A DNA stretch of 43,685 bases from an uncultured Clostridia bacterium (GTDB taxonomy: Bacteria > Bacillota > Clostridia > Oscillospirales > Ruminococcaceae). Below are positions 1 through 7,804 of this stretch, in pieces (position 1 is the stretch's first letter; every line of letters starts with the position of its first letter). The stretch is taken from contig CALATN010000186.1 in NCBI GenBank assembly GCA_937891895.1, forward strand, positions 1-43,685, written 5' to 3'. A program made the position numbers and the translations under genes. The notes under the pieces are model-generated. The model was not told the DNA's origin. It did not search any database and saw only the letters and a list, made by a program, of their open reading frames with translations.

Positions 1-1
1 T

Positions 2-310
2 TTCAAGCGTTACGGGCAGCATGTGGGCTTCGGCGTAGGTATAAACTGCGGTCCGGCGGTTGTGGGAAATATCGGCTGTGACTTCCGTATGGATTACACT
101 GCTATCGGAGATACTGTAAATACAGCGGCACGTCTTGAAGCAAATGCACCAAGAAGCACGGTTTACATAAGCGGTGCTGTTTACGAACAGGTCAAGGACC
201 GCATCACCGTTGAGGAGGTTGGTGAAATTCCTCTCAAGGGCAAATCAAAGGGTGTTTTTGTTTACTCAATCACTGGCATAAACGACTACAGCCCCGATTC
301 GGAGGTGTAA
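2..310 (+). CDS. Class III adenylate/guanylate cyclase, C-terminal part (5' truncated by window)
   Basis: The frame is open from the left edge, so only the C-terminal part of the catalytic domain is visible. It carries the stretch YTAIGDTVNTAARLEA, the class III nucleotidyl cyclase signature that contains the Asn and Arg stabilising the transition state, preceded by a GINCGPAVVGNIG glycine-rich strand. These enzymes make cAMP or cGMP from ATP or GTP; substrate choice cannot be read from this fragment. The first in-frame GTG at 23 is internal to the domain and is not the real start. The stop overlaps the ribosome binding site of the next gene, so the two are probably co-transcribed. Confidence 0.85.
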   Translation, partial: FKRYGQHVGFGVGINCGPAVVGNIGCDFRMDYTAIGDTVNTAARLEANAPRSTVYISGAVYEQVKDRITVEEVGEIPLKGKSKGVFVYSITGINDYSPDSEV

Positions 311-311
311 T

Positions 312-1085
312 ATGAAAAAGCTGCTTATCATCCCCGACAGGAACAATCTTGCTGACAGCCTTGAAATTGCTGAAAAATATGGTACAGGCTTTGAGTACAA
401 CGATTTTTTTGTGCCGAGTGTACTTGACAGCAAAAAGAAGATTGACAGAATTGCTGAAGAATACAAAAGCGTACAGCTTCCCGAATACTGCACTTCCCAT
501 GGCGCTTTCTTTGATGTAATCCCCTTCAGCCTTGATGAGAGGATAAAGGAAATTTCCGACCTGCGTATTCAGCAGAGTATAAATGCGGCTGAAAAAGTCG
601 GTGCAAGGGCTGTTGTTTTCCACACGAATTACAACCCTTTCCTCAACTCCGAGGCATACATCAATTCGTTTGTTGAAACAAATGCTGCTTACTGGGGGCA
701 CGTACTCAGACAGCACAAGAATATCTCAATCTACCTTGAGAATATGTTTGACACGTCACCCGACATTATGGAAAGAATTGCGGAAAGACTCTGCACGAAT
801 GAAAATTTCGGTATCTGCCTTGATTACGCACACGCCTCCCTGTCACCAATTCACCCGAAAAGCTGGGCTATGATACTGGGCAAGTACGTAAAGCACGTCC
901 ACATCAACGACAACGATTGTATCAGCGACCTTCATCTTGCCTGGGGTGCGGGAAAGATTGATACCATGGAATTCTACCGCTGCTACGAAAAATATATGAG
1001 CGGTGCAACTATTCTTGTGGAAACAAATGCAAAGGAAAATATCATCGCTTCCCTTGAAAAGCTTAAAGCTGACAGGTTTATATAA
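312..1085 (+). CDS. Sugar phosphate isomerase/epimerase-like TIM-barrel protein (AP endonuclease family 2 fold)
   Basis: This 257-aa protein has the xylose-isomerase-like TIM barrel layout with metal-ligand positions in order: a Glu in YLENMF, an Asp and His in CLDYAHA, the HVHINDND strand and a C-terminal LVETN Glu. Such enzymes isomerise or epimerise sugars, or act as endonuclease IV-like proteins; the substrate is unknown. The start has a GGAGGTG ribosome site that overlaps the stop of the cyclase gene one base upstream, which makes a two-gene operon likely. A hairpin terminator follows immediately. Confidence 0.8.
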   Translation: MKKLLIIPDRNNLADSLEIAEKYGTGFEYNDFFVPSVLDSKKKIDRIAEEYKSVQLPEYCTSHGAFFDVIPFSLDERIKEISDLRIQQSINAAEKVGARAVVFHTNYNPFLNSEAYINSFVETNAAYWGHVLRQHKNISIYLENMFDTSPDIMERIAERLCTNENFGICLDYAHASLSPIHPKSWAMILGKYVKHVHINDNDCISDLHLAWGAGKIDTMEFYRCYEKYMSGATILVETNAKENIIASLEKLKADRFI

Positions 1086-1090
1086 TGAAA

Positions 1091-1120
1091 AACAGGCTTG
1101 GTTCATCTGCCAAGCCTGTT
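1091..1120. terminator. Bidirectional hairpin terminator between convergent genes
   Basis: A perfect 11-bp stem (AACAGGCTTGG / CCAAGCCTGTT) with an 8-nt loop lies 5 nt after the isomerase stop. The stop codon of the convergent membrane protein gene sits inside the loop. The + strand continues into a T-rich run. Confidence 0.8.
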
Positions 1121-1765
1121 CATATTTTTATACCGGTATTTGCAGCGCAGAAAGCAGTGATTTTCAAAATCAAGCTTCCACGTTGTCATAAGCTTTCCTG
1201 TGATTTTCATTCTTATCATACTCAATAACAAATCTATTGTCATAATTACTGTAAGAATTATTCCGTAAGCAAGCATTTTATTTGCTTCAAAATTCATAAG
1301 TCTGTTCATCAGTTTCTCGTAAAAACAATCCATAAATGTTACAATTATAACCGTAAAGCCTAAACTTGTGGGAATTGAAGTATAGCGTGTAATATGTAGC
1401 GGAATTGCGGTGTAATCCCACCATATAAGTCCGCAGGCTTTTTCAACAACTGTGCCAAGCAGCATTTCACCTAAAGATACAAGTATAAAAGTAAAAATGA
1501 AATATGCGATGAATTGTGCGGTTACACTGCTTTCGCTGGGAGTACCGAAAAAGCGAAAATTGCTTGGTGTACCCATAATGAAATAAAAGCCTGTTACGGC
1601 AATACCGTAGCCGAAAAGGAAGGGCGCATGCATATTGCGGTTGTCGATATATTTCTTTCGGGCAGCAAGCCATATGTTTTCCGTAAGGAACCCGAGAAAA
1701 GAAATAAATGATGACATTACCAGCACTGCTCCGACGCTGTAACCCATATCCGCAAAGATATTCAT
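1103..1765 (-). CDS. CmpB-like putative ABC transporter permease / multispanning membrane protein
   Basis: The 220-aa protein has about six hydrophobic segments. It carries an early FLGFLTENIW segment, a following NMHAPFLFGYG loop and a later LIWWDYTAIP motif, the pattern of the family called putative ABC-transporter type IV (CmpB, PF06541). The biochemical role of this family is unclear and no ATPase gene lies next to it, so a transport role is only an annotation tradition. It converges on the isomerase gene and shares its terminator. Confidence 0.65.
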   Translation of the reverse strand: MNIFADMGYSVGAVLVMSSFISFLGFLTENIWLAARKKYIDNRNMHAPFLFGYGIAVTGFYFIMGTPSNFRFFGTPSESSVTAQFIAYFIFTFILVSLGEMLLGTVVEKACGLIWWDYTAIPLHITRYTSIPTSLGFTVIIVTFMDCFYEKLMNRLMNFEANKMLAYGIILTVIMTIDLLLSMIRMKITGKLMTTWKLDFENHCFLRCKYRYKNMNRLGR

Positions 1766-1884
1766 ATAATTCCTTCTTATCCAAATATTCCCCTTGCCCC
1801 TTTATAGAGGAGAATTATACAACAGCATTGCCCGATTGTCAAGAGATTTTCACAGGATTTTCAGAAAATACCGCCGTTTCACGC

Positions 1885-1913
1885 TTTACAAAAGGGCGTA
1901 TTTGTAGTATAAT
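1885..1913 (+). promoter_or_regulatory. SigA-type promoter of cyclophilin gene
   Basis: TTTACA at 1885-1890 and TATAAT at 1908-1913 are separated by 17 nt, about 40 nt upstream of the lipoprotein start. Confidence 0.75.
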
Positions 1914-1959
1914 ATACGGGTATTGATTTGAATTACAAATGAAAAGGATGATTTATATT

Positions 1960-2706
1960 ATGAAGAATATCAAGCTTATTGCGCTGCTTGCAGCTGCTTC
2001 CATGACAATTTTAACAGGCTGTAAGGGTACTCCTGATACTGCTGACGGAAATCTTGTCGAAACAAATGCACCTACAAGTGAAAATGTTGAAATCCACAAC
2101 TTCATTATGCCTGAGGTTGGCGAAAAGATTGCTGTTATCAACGTAAAGGACTACGGTACAATCAAAATCAAGCTTTTCCCTGAGGACGCTGAAAAGGGCG
2201 TTGAAAACTTCATCGGACTTGCAGAAATGGATTACTACGATGAACTGATTTTCCACAGAATTATCCCTGGCTTTATGAATCAGGGCGGCGACCCTAAGGG
2301 CAACGGCACAGGCGGTAAATCCATCTGGGGCGAAAAGTTTGAGGGCGGTACAGACGAAAATCTCTACCACTTCACAGGTGCTGTTGCTTACGCAAACAGC
2401 GGTGCAACCTCCACAAACGGAAGCCAGTTCTATATTGTAAATACTGATGACGGATATATGCAGTATTCCTGCGAAGAACTTATGGCAAGCGACCCATCAT
2501 ACAGCTGGCCTGCAAATGTTATTGAGAAGTACAACGAGGTAGGCGGCGTGCCTTTCCTTGACGGCGGCTACACAGTTTTCGGTCAGGTATTCGAGGGTAT
2601 GGACGTTGTACGTGCAATGGCTCAGGTTGAAACAGACGAAAACGACAAGCCTCTTACACAGGTTATGATGGAAAGCGTTGAAATCGTAGAATATACAGGC
2701 GAATAA
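1960..2706 (+). CDS. Cyclophilin-type peptidyl-prolyl isomerase, lipoprotein
   Basis: A 248-aa surface lipoprotein: a short basic N-terminus, a hydrophobic stretch and a lipobox ending LTGC, then a cyclophilin domain with FHRIIPGFMNQGG and GATSTNGSQFYI, the core active-site strands including the catalytic Arg and the Gln/Phe positions. It should speed proline isomerisation of secreted proteins outside the membrane. ATGs at 1939 and 1948 are in frame, but only the ATG at 1960 is preceded by a ribosome site (AAAAGGA at 1942-1948) and gives a normal signal peptide, so I chose 1960. It appears to be a single-gene unit. Confidence 0.9.
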   Translation: MKNIKLIALLAAASMTILTGCKGTPDTADGNLVETNAPTSENVEIHNFIMPEVGEKIAVINVKDYGTIKIKLFPEDAEKGVENFIGLAEMDYYDELIFHRIIPGFMNQGGDPKGNGTGGKSIWGEKFEGGTDENLYHFTGAVAYANSGATSTNGSQFYIVNTDDGYMQYSCEELMASDPSYSWPANVIEKYNEVGGVPFLDGGYTVFGQVFEGMDVVRAMAQVETDENDKPLTQVMMESVEIVEYTGE

Positions 2707-2729
2707 AAACCAACCGTAAACGCTTGGTT

Positions 2730-2761
2730 CCGAGTATTTTCGCTTTGCGAAAATACATCGG
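2730..2761 (+). terminator. Hairpin after cyclophilin gene
   Basis: A 10-bp stem (GTATTTTCGC / GCGAAAATAC, 3-nt loop) is extended by CCGA/TCGG with one bulged base. There is no T-run directly after it, so its role as a terminator is uncertain. Confidence 0.45.
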
Positions 2762-2789
2762 TGTTTGCGTGATTAAATAAAAATTTTAG

Positions 2790-2808
2790 GGGCGGCTATG
2801 AGCCGCCC
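2790..2808. repeat. GC-rich hairpin upstream of rimO
   Basis: GGGCGGCT and AGCCGCCC are separated by ATG and form an 8-bp GC-rich stem in otherwise AT-rich spacer, about 40 nt before rimO. It could be a dispersed palindrome or a leader structure. Confidence 0.4.
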
Positions 2809-2850
2809 GCAATAATATTCGAACAAAATAAATAAAAAAGGAAGTATACT

Positions 2851-4194
2851 ATGGCTGTAAGAGTAGGTATGGTATCCCTTGGCTGTTCAAAAAATCAGGT
2901 TGACGCTGAAAGAATGCTTTACAAAATTCAGAAGGCAGGCTATCAGCTTATCGAGGACGCGGCACTTGCGGATATTGCAATCATAAACACCTGCGGATTT
3001 ATCGAGTCCGCAAAGCAGGAAGCTATTGAAACAATCTTCGAATTCGTTGCACTCAAGAATGAGGGACGTATCAAGAAAATCGTTGTAACAGGCTGTCTTT
3101 CCGAACGCTACAGAGAAGAAGTTTCCGAGCTTATTCCTGAGTCTGACGCTGTTGTTGGTATCGGCTGTAACGAGGATATTGTTTCCGTGCTTGAAAAGAT
3201 TATGGAGGGCGAACGTGTTGAAGCCTTTGATGACAAGGAAAAGCTTTCCCTCACAGGCGGACGTGTTCTTACAACACTTTCCTTTACTTCCTATCTGAAA
3301 ATTGCAGAGGGTTGTGACAACCGTTGTTCTTACTGTGCAATTCCTGACATAAGAGGTAAATTCAGAAGCGTGCCAATGGAAAATCTTCTCGACGAAGCAA
3401 GAAAGCTTGTTGCTGAGGGTGTACGCGAGCTGAACGTTATTGCACAGGACACAACACGCTACGGCATTGACCTTTACGGCAAGTATATGCTCCCCGAACT
3501 TCTTACAGAGCTTTGCAAGATTGAGGAGCTGAAATGGATAAGAATTCTCTATTGCTACCCTGAAAGAATTACTGACGAGCTTCTTGACGTTATGGCTAAG
3601 GAAGACAAGATTGTCAAGTACATAGACCTGCCTATTCAGCATTGTGATGATGCAATTCTCAAGGCTATGCACCGTCAGGGCACGGAAGCAAGTCTTCGTG
3701 ATGTAATAAAGAAAATCCGTGAAAAGGTTGAGGGTATTGTAATCCGTACAACTCTCATCACAGGCTTCCCTGGTGAAACTGAGGAGCAGTTTGGTCGTCT
3801 TGCTGAATTTGTAAACGAGATGGAATTTGACCGCCTTGGCTGTTTCCCTTACTCAGAGGAGGAGGGCACACCTGCCGCTGAAATGGATTGTCAGGTTGAC
3901 GAGGAAATTCGTGAGCACCGTGCTGAAATTATTATGGAACAGCAGTCGGTTATTGCCGAAAAGAAGAATAACGCCCTCATCGGCAAGACACTTGAAGTTG
4001 TTACCGAGGGCTTTGACCGTTATGGCGAATGCTGGTTCGGAAGAAGCGCCGCTGACGCTCCCGAAATTGATGGCAAGATTTTCTTCACCGCACCCGACAA
4101 GAAGCCTTTCCCAGGCTGTTTTGTAAAGGTAAGAATTGACGATGTACTTGACTATGATTTGATTGGAGAGATTGTATATGAATCTGCCGAATAA
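2851..4194 (+). CDS. rimO: Ribosomal protein S12 methylthiotransferase RimO
   Basis: This 447-aa radical-SAM enzyme adds a methylthio group to the conserved aspartate of ribosomal protein S12. The order is as expected: an N-terminal MTTase domain with Cys residues in SLGCSKNQVD, NTCGF and TGCLS that bind one 4Fe-4S cluster; the radical-SAM motif CDNRCSYC near residues 155-162 for the second cluster; and a C-terminal TRAM-like domain. SLGCSKNQVDAE near the start separates RimO from MiaB. A GGAAG ribosome site precedes the ATG. The 3' end overlaps pgsA by 17 nt, so the pair is translationally coupled. Confidence 0.95.
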   Translation: MAVRVGMVSLGCSKNQVDAERMLYKIQKAGYQLIEDAALADIAIINTCGFIESAKQEAIETIFEFVALKNEGRIKKIVVTGCLSERYREEVSELIPESDAVVGIGCNEDIVSVLEKIMEGERVEAFDDKEKLSLTGGRVLTTLSFTSYLKIAEGCDNRCSYCAIPDIRGKFRSVPMENLLDEARKLVAEGVRELNVIAQDTTRYGIDLYGKYMLPELLTELCKIEELKWIRILYCYPERITDELLDVMAKEDKIVKYIDLPIQHCDDAILKAMHRQGTEASLRDVIKKIREKVEGIVIRTTLITGFPGETEEQFGRLAEFVNEMEFDRLGCFPYSEEEGTPAAEMDCQVDEEIREHRAEIIMEQQSVIAEKKNNALIGKTLEVVTEGFDRYGECWFGRSAADAPEIDGKIFFTAPDKKPFPGCFVKVRIDDVLDYDLIGEIVYESAE

Positions 4195-4744
4195 GCTTAC
4201 ACTTCTGCGTGTAATTCTCGTTCCGTTCTTCGTGTTCTTTCTGCTTGTAAATGAAACTCTTATTCCTTTCAGCAAAATTATCGCTCTTGCAATCTTCATT
4301 GCGGCGTCAATTACCGACGCTCTTGACGGTCACATTGCAAGAAGCCGTAACCTTGTTACAACATTCGGAAAGTTCCTTGACCCCCTTGCTGACAAGGTGC
4401 TGGTAATTGCGGCACTTGTATGCTTCTGCGAGCTTGGAATTGTAGGGTCTGTTCCCCTGCTTATCATCATCACCCGTGAGTTTATGGTTTCGGGCCTGCG
4501 CCTTGTAACAGCAAACGAGGGCGTGGTTGTTGCGGCAGGTATCTGGGGCAAGCTCAAAACCGCTTTCACAATGGTTGCCGAGGTTGTAATTCTTCTCGGA
4601 CTCTGCTTCAATTTCGAGGGCAATATGGCTGAAATCGCAAACATCGTTTATCAGGTGCTTATCTGGATTGCAACAGCGCTTACCGTAATTTCGGGCGGTG
4701 TTTATCTGAAAGGCTACTGGAAATATATTGATGCTTCAAAGTAA
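4178..4744 (+). CDS. pgsA: CDP-diacylglycerol-glycerol-3-phosphate 3-phosphatidyltransferase
   Basis: This integral membrane enzyme makes phosphatidylglycerol phosphate from CDP-diacylglycerol and glycerol 3-phosphate. The CDP-alcohol phosphotransferase signature is complete: in TDALDGHIARS followed by FGKFLDPLADK, the spaced Asp residues bind the metals. There are about six membrane segments over 188 aa, a normal size. A TTG at 4163 is in frame, but the ATG at 4178 has GGAGA 8 nt upstream and matches the usual N-terminus (MNLPNKLTLLR), so I start there. It overlaps the end of rimO and is followed by a strong terminator. Confidence 0.93.
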   Translation: MNLPNKLTLLRVILVPFFVFFLLVNETLIPFSKIIALAIFIAASITDALDGHIARSRNLVTTFGKFLDPLADKVLVIAALVCFCELGIVGSVPLLIIITREFMVSGLRLVTANEGVVVAAGIWGKLKTAFTMVAEVVILLGLCFNFEGNMAEIANIVYQVLIWIATALTVISGGVYLKGYWKYIDASK

Positions 4745-4781
4745 AAAAATCACTTCCGATTTTAAGTCGGAAGTGATTTTT
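4745..4781 (+). terminator. Rho-independent terminator after pgsA
   Basis: A 15-bp perfect stem (4745-4759 with 4767-4781) directly after the pgsA stop, A-rich on the left and T-rich on the right, with a 7-nt loop. Confidence 0.88.
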
Positions 4782-4796
4782 AGTTAGGAGTGTTGA

Positions 4797-4865
4797 AAAC
4801 GAACAAGTTCGTTTAGTGGAGTGTGGAGTTGTTGTGTAAGTCGAGATACGTTTAACTCCACACTC
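4797..4865. repeat. Nested palindromes between pgsA and the deformylase gene
   Basis: Two perfect inverted repeats in tandem: AAACGAAC/GTTCGTTT (4797-4814) and the 12-bp GAGTGTGGAGTT / AACTCCACACTC at 4819-4830 and 4854-4865. The latter runs into the stop codon of the minus-strand gene and may help end its transcript. Confidence 0.6.
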
Positions 4866-5277
4866 AAATAATTATCCCCTCAAAGTGGTCCATTTCGTGC
4901 TGGATAATCTGCGCTTCAAATTCCCTGAAAGTCTGCTTTTTCTTCTTCCACTTCTTGTCGTAATACTCCACAGTAATCACGTTGTACCGCTTTGTCGGAC
5001 GCTCGCCCGTCAGCGAAAGACAGCTTTCCATAGTTTCGTAGAACTGCTTTGACTTGTCAACAATAACCGGGTTAATCATTATAATGTACTCGTTGCCGAT
5101 GTAAGCTGTGAGGATTGTTTTTCTCTCTCCAATCATATTCGCCGCCATTCCCACACATCTTTCCTCGTTTGCAATTACCGTGTCAAGCAGGTCACGGGCA
5201 ATCTGCATATCGTCCTTTGTTGCAGGCTCGGATTTCTGCTTCAGGAAAAGCACGTCCGTTACAATTTCTCTTACCAT
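4864..5277 (-). CDS. Peptide deformylase-like protein (catalytic Gln replaced)
   Basis: A 137-aa protein of the peptide deformylase fold, which normally removes the formyl group from nascent chains. Motif 3 is intact (QHEMDH, residues 126-131: two metal His and the catalytic Glu) and motif 2 keeps the metal Cys (ESCLS, Cys86). In motif 1 the usual G-L-A-A-P-Q is GMAANM, so the conserved catalytic Gln is Met48. I believe similar variants occur in other Firmicutes as second deformylases. Whether it deformylates peptides is open. The start has GAGGTG, which overlaps the stop of the upstream metallohydrolase gene. Confidence 0.75.
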   Translation of the reverse strand: MVREIVTDVLFLKQKSEPATKDDMQIARDLLDTVIANEERCVGMAANMIGERKTILTAYIGNEYIIMINPVIVDKSKQFYETMESCLSLTGERPTKRYNVITVEYYDKKWKKKKQTFREFEAQIIQHEMDHFEGIII

Positions 5278-5286
5278 TTTTGCACC

Positions 5287-6093
5287 TCACAATACTGTAT
5301 CGCCGCTGTGAATTTCACAAAGCTGCCCGCCCATAATTTCCTTCATTATATCAAACGCAGGCTTGCCTGTGCAATGCCCCGAATGGAAACGTGTGGGAAG
5401 CTTTGTCAGCAATTCAGCGGTTTCTTTTATTTCGGCAATTTCCTCATCGGTGTAATCGCCCTTCTTCATCATATGAAAGCCGCTGATTACCTCGTCAGGC
5501 GCTCCGCCGTAAATTTCAGCGTACCTGTCCAGCACGTTAAGTATGCCGTTATGTGCACAACCAGAAATAAGAATTTTCTTTCCCTCAGCTGAAATCACAA
5601 GGCATTGCTCGTGGGTAAATCTGTCCTGAAGCTGAACATCCTCAACAAATTCCGACAACAGCTTATTTCCCCTCGGACGAAGCCTGTTGCCACGTATTCC
5701 CGAAAACAGCGACAGCTCATCGTCAATTTCAAGGTAATCCTCCGTAAGCACAACCTGCGGCAGTTTCAGTATCGCCTTGTCAATTCCGATGTAGCGTTCA
5801 TCGTGGTAATATTCGCCGCCTGCGTTGCTCCTCATATAGATTTTCGCTGTTGAGTTAATTTTTGTAAATGGAATTATTCCGCCCGAATGGTCATAGTGAC
5901 CGTGACTTAAAATAAGCGTGTCAACCGTTTCAAGCCGTACCCTGAGCAAATCAGCGTTGCGGATAAACATATCCGTTGCCCCCGCGTCGGAAAGAAGCTT
6001 ATGCTTCGACGTTTCAATATAAAAGCTCAATCCATGCTCAAATTCAGCACCGCTTGCGCCTTGTGTGTCTTCAACAAGATTTATTATTTTCAT
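5287..6093 (-). CDS. MBL-fold metallohydrolase (dihydropterin phosphate synthase-like subgroup)
   Basis: A 268-aa metallo-beta-lactamase-fold enzyme with the metal motif SHGHYDHSGG (His64, His66, Asp68, His69), a further His in SGCAHNGI and a C-terminal TRFHSGHCTG. This pattern matches the subgroup often annotated as 7,8-dihydropterin-6-yl-methyl-4-(beta-D-ribofuranosyl)aminobenzene 5'-phosphate synthase-like; the real substrate is unknown. A GAGGT ribosome site precedes the ATG. It sits between the chemoreceptor and deformylase-like genes on the same strand with short gaps, so they may form one transcript. Confidence 0.8.
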   Translation of the reverse strand: MKIINLVEDTQGASGAEFEHGLSFYIETSKHKLLSDAGATDMFIRNADLLRVRLETVDTLILSHGHYDHSGGIIPFTKINSTAKIYMRSNAGGEYYHDERYIGIDKAILKLPQVVLTEDYLEIDDELSLFSGIRGNRLRPRGNKLLSEFVEDVQLQDRFTHEQCLVISAEGKKILISGCAHNGILNVLDRYAEIYGGAPDEVISGFHMMKKGDYTDEEIAEIKETAELLTKLPTRFHSGHCTGKPAFDIMKEIMGGQLCEIHSGDTVL

Positions 6094-6112
6094 TCTGTAA
6101 CCTCACAAATTT

Positions 6113-6140
6113 TTGCCGCCGTACCGAAGCACAGCGGCAA
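6113..6140 (-). terminator. Hairpin with UUCG loop between chemoreceptor and metallohydrolase genes
   Basis: TTGCCGC/GCGGCAA arms enclose a second stem (GTGC-TTCG-GTAC on the minus strand). The sequence after it on the minus strand is A-rich rather than T-rich, so this may be an mRNA-processing or stability structure rather than a terminator. Confidence 0.4.
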
Positions 6141-6143
6141 TTT

Positions 6144-7535
6144 TTATACTCTCGTATTCTCAATAACCTTTTCAATATTTGCCCTGTAGCTGTCCATTGC
6201 AACCGCAATATCCGCAACAGCACGCTTATTCTTCACGGAGTCATCCTGCATTTCAACAACTCTTGATTTCAGGTCGCTGAACATATCGTCAACCTGATTG
6301 ATATTCTTGTTCTGTTCGTCAATGTTTTCATAAAGCTGTCCGAAACGGTTTGTAAGACGCACAAAGCTTTCCTGAAGCTCGTTCATCTTCTTTTCGGTAG
6401 CAACGATTGCCTTTGTGCTGTCCTCGAACTGAACAGCTGTCTTGTCAACCTGACTGATAAGTCCGTCAACAACCTCTGTAACCTGTGCTGCAAAGCGGTC
6501 ACTGTTTTCGGAAAGCTCCTTCATTTCGCCCGCTACAACAGCAAAGCCTGCGCCGTAAGCACCTGCGTTTGCAGCCTCAACGGAAGCGTTGAGAGAAAGA
6601 AGCGTTGTCTTGAAGGAAATATCACTCATCTTCTTGGCAATTTCAGTAACCTCGTTCATCTGCTCAGTCATACTGCCGAATACAGCGTTTGACTCCTCGA
6701 TGATACGGCTTACGTCACGAAGCTGAGCCTTCATAGCGTCCATATTGCTGTCGTTTTCGGAAATAGCCTGTTCGAACTTCTTAACCTGATTATTGAGGGC
6801 AAAAATCTGCTGTTCCGTTTCACGGATTTTTTCGTGCACGTCCTGACAGCTTTCCGCAACTATATTTGCACCCGATGTAATATTTTCAGAACCTCTGCGG
6901 AGCCCCTTTGTGCTGTCGCTGATTGCTCTTGAAGACTGGTCAAAGTCGTTCTGAAGTACGTCGCCCATTTCTCTGATTGAAGCGATAAGTTTTTCAGCCT
7001 CGTCAGTCTGACGGCGGGAAATTTCAATGAAGGCACGTCCTCTGTTTACCGCAAGGTAGAAAAGAATTGCCGCAAGGTTTGTGATTGCAAAGCAGAGTAT
7101 GTACTGTCCCAGACCACCTGCCTTTTCGGGATGCACGATATACATTACCACAAGTGCAACGTCAACAACTGCAATCTGAATCTTTGTAAACTTCGGCTCC
7201 ATATACATACCCGTCATACCGATAAGAGCAAGGTAAAGGGAGAAGTCATCACTGTATGACGCACCGCTGAAAAGGGAGATTGTCATAATTACAAAGACAA
7301 GAATTATCGACAGGACAAATTCCCTGATAATATCGTCCGTGCGGTTTTTCTTCATAATGAAAAGCGCCGCAACAAGCACAACGATACAGCTGCCTACGGC
7401 GATAAGTCCCCCGAGATTGAAGCCGATAATATTTTTAACAAAGAACACACCTGATGTAACCATTGTTACCCAGAGCATAATTTTATAAATAGTATGATGG
7501 GTAATCGGACTCTTGCCGTTGTAATCGAAATTCAT
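6144..7535 (-). CDS. Methyl-accepting chemotaxis protein with multispanning membrane sensor and divergent signalling tip
   Basis: A 463-aa receptor. Residues 15-165 hold about five or six membrane segments with no large outside domain, so it probably senses within or through the membrane. After a coiled-coil region comes the signalling hairpin at residues 306-345. It differs from the canonical tip: the EAARAGE-x-G-R-G core reads EAANAGAYGAG, so the usual Arg is Asn323, and the following E-V-R-x-L-A is EMKELS. It may pair with the CheA/CheW array poorly or signal to something else. AGGGGGT is the ribosome site. Confidence 0.85.
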   Translation of the reverse strand: MNFDYNGKSPITHHTIYKIMLWVTMVTSGVFFVKNIIGFNLGGLIAVGSCIVVLVAALFIMKKNRTDDIIREFVLSIILVFVIMTISLFSGASYSDDFSLYLALIGMTGMYMEPKFTKIQIAVVDVALVVMYIVHPEKAGGLGQYILCFAITNLAAILFYLAVNRGRAFIEISRRQTDEAEKLIASIREMGDVLQNDFDQSSRAISDSTKGLRRGSENITSGANIVAESCQDVHEKIRETEQQIFALNNQVKKFEQAISENDSNMDAMKAQLRDVSRIIEESNAVFGSMTEQMNEVTEIAKKMSDISFKTTLLSLNASVEAANAGAYGAGFAVVAGEMKELSENSDRFAAQVTEVVDGLISQVDKTAVQFEDSTKAIVATEKKMNELQESFVRLTNRFGQLYENIDEQNKNINQVDDMFSDLKSRVVEMQDDSVKNKRAVADIAVAMDSYRANIEKVIENTRV

Positions 7536-7577
7536 TTTACATACCCCCTGTAAGTGTTTACATTTTACTATACTAAA

Positions 7578-7606
7578 ATTATAGCACTAAGAAGTTGTTA
7601 TTTCAA
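7578..7606 (-). promoter_or_regulatory. SigA-type promoter of chemoreceptor gene
   Basis: On the minus strand TTGAAA (7601-7606) and TATAAT (7578-7583) are spaced by 17 nt, about 45 nt before the start codon. It is divergent from the SPFH promoter. Confidence 0.75.
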
Positions 7607-7722
7607 CATTTTTTAGTACGTGCTATGACAAATTTTTATCATAAAACTATACAACATCACTAAATGTAAGCACTGTTACCAATAAATTTATATCCAATTC
7701 ACATAATATTCCAAATTGCCCA

Positions 7723-7751
7723 TTGACAAAATTAAATTAAAGTGATATTAT
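7723..7751 (+). promoter_or_regulatory. SigA-type promoter of SPFH/RHH operon
   Basis: TTGACA (7723-7728), 17 nt, TATTAT (7746-7751). The -10 box lies inside an inverted repeat. Confidence 0.8.
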
Positions 7752-7762
7752 TTTGATATCAC
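7742..7762. promoter_or_regulatory. Operator-like inverted repeat on the -10 region
   Basis: GTGATAT-N7-ATATCAC covers the -10 box and the probable start site of the SPFH/RHH operon. The second gene of that operon encodes a ribbon-helix-helix DNA-binding protein, so autoregulation is a reasonable inference. Confidence 0.55.
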
Positions 7763-7804
7763 AAAGATTTACAAACCGTAAATCAAGAAGAAAGGAACAT
7801 CATT

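Noticed and set aside
2887..3672. 261-codon minus-strand ORF
   Set aside because: Antisense shadow of rimO with odd Cys/Asn-rich composition.
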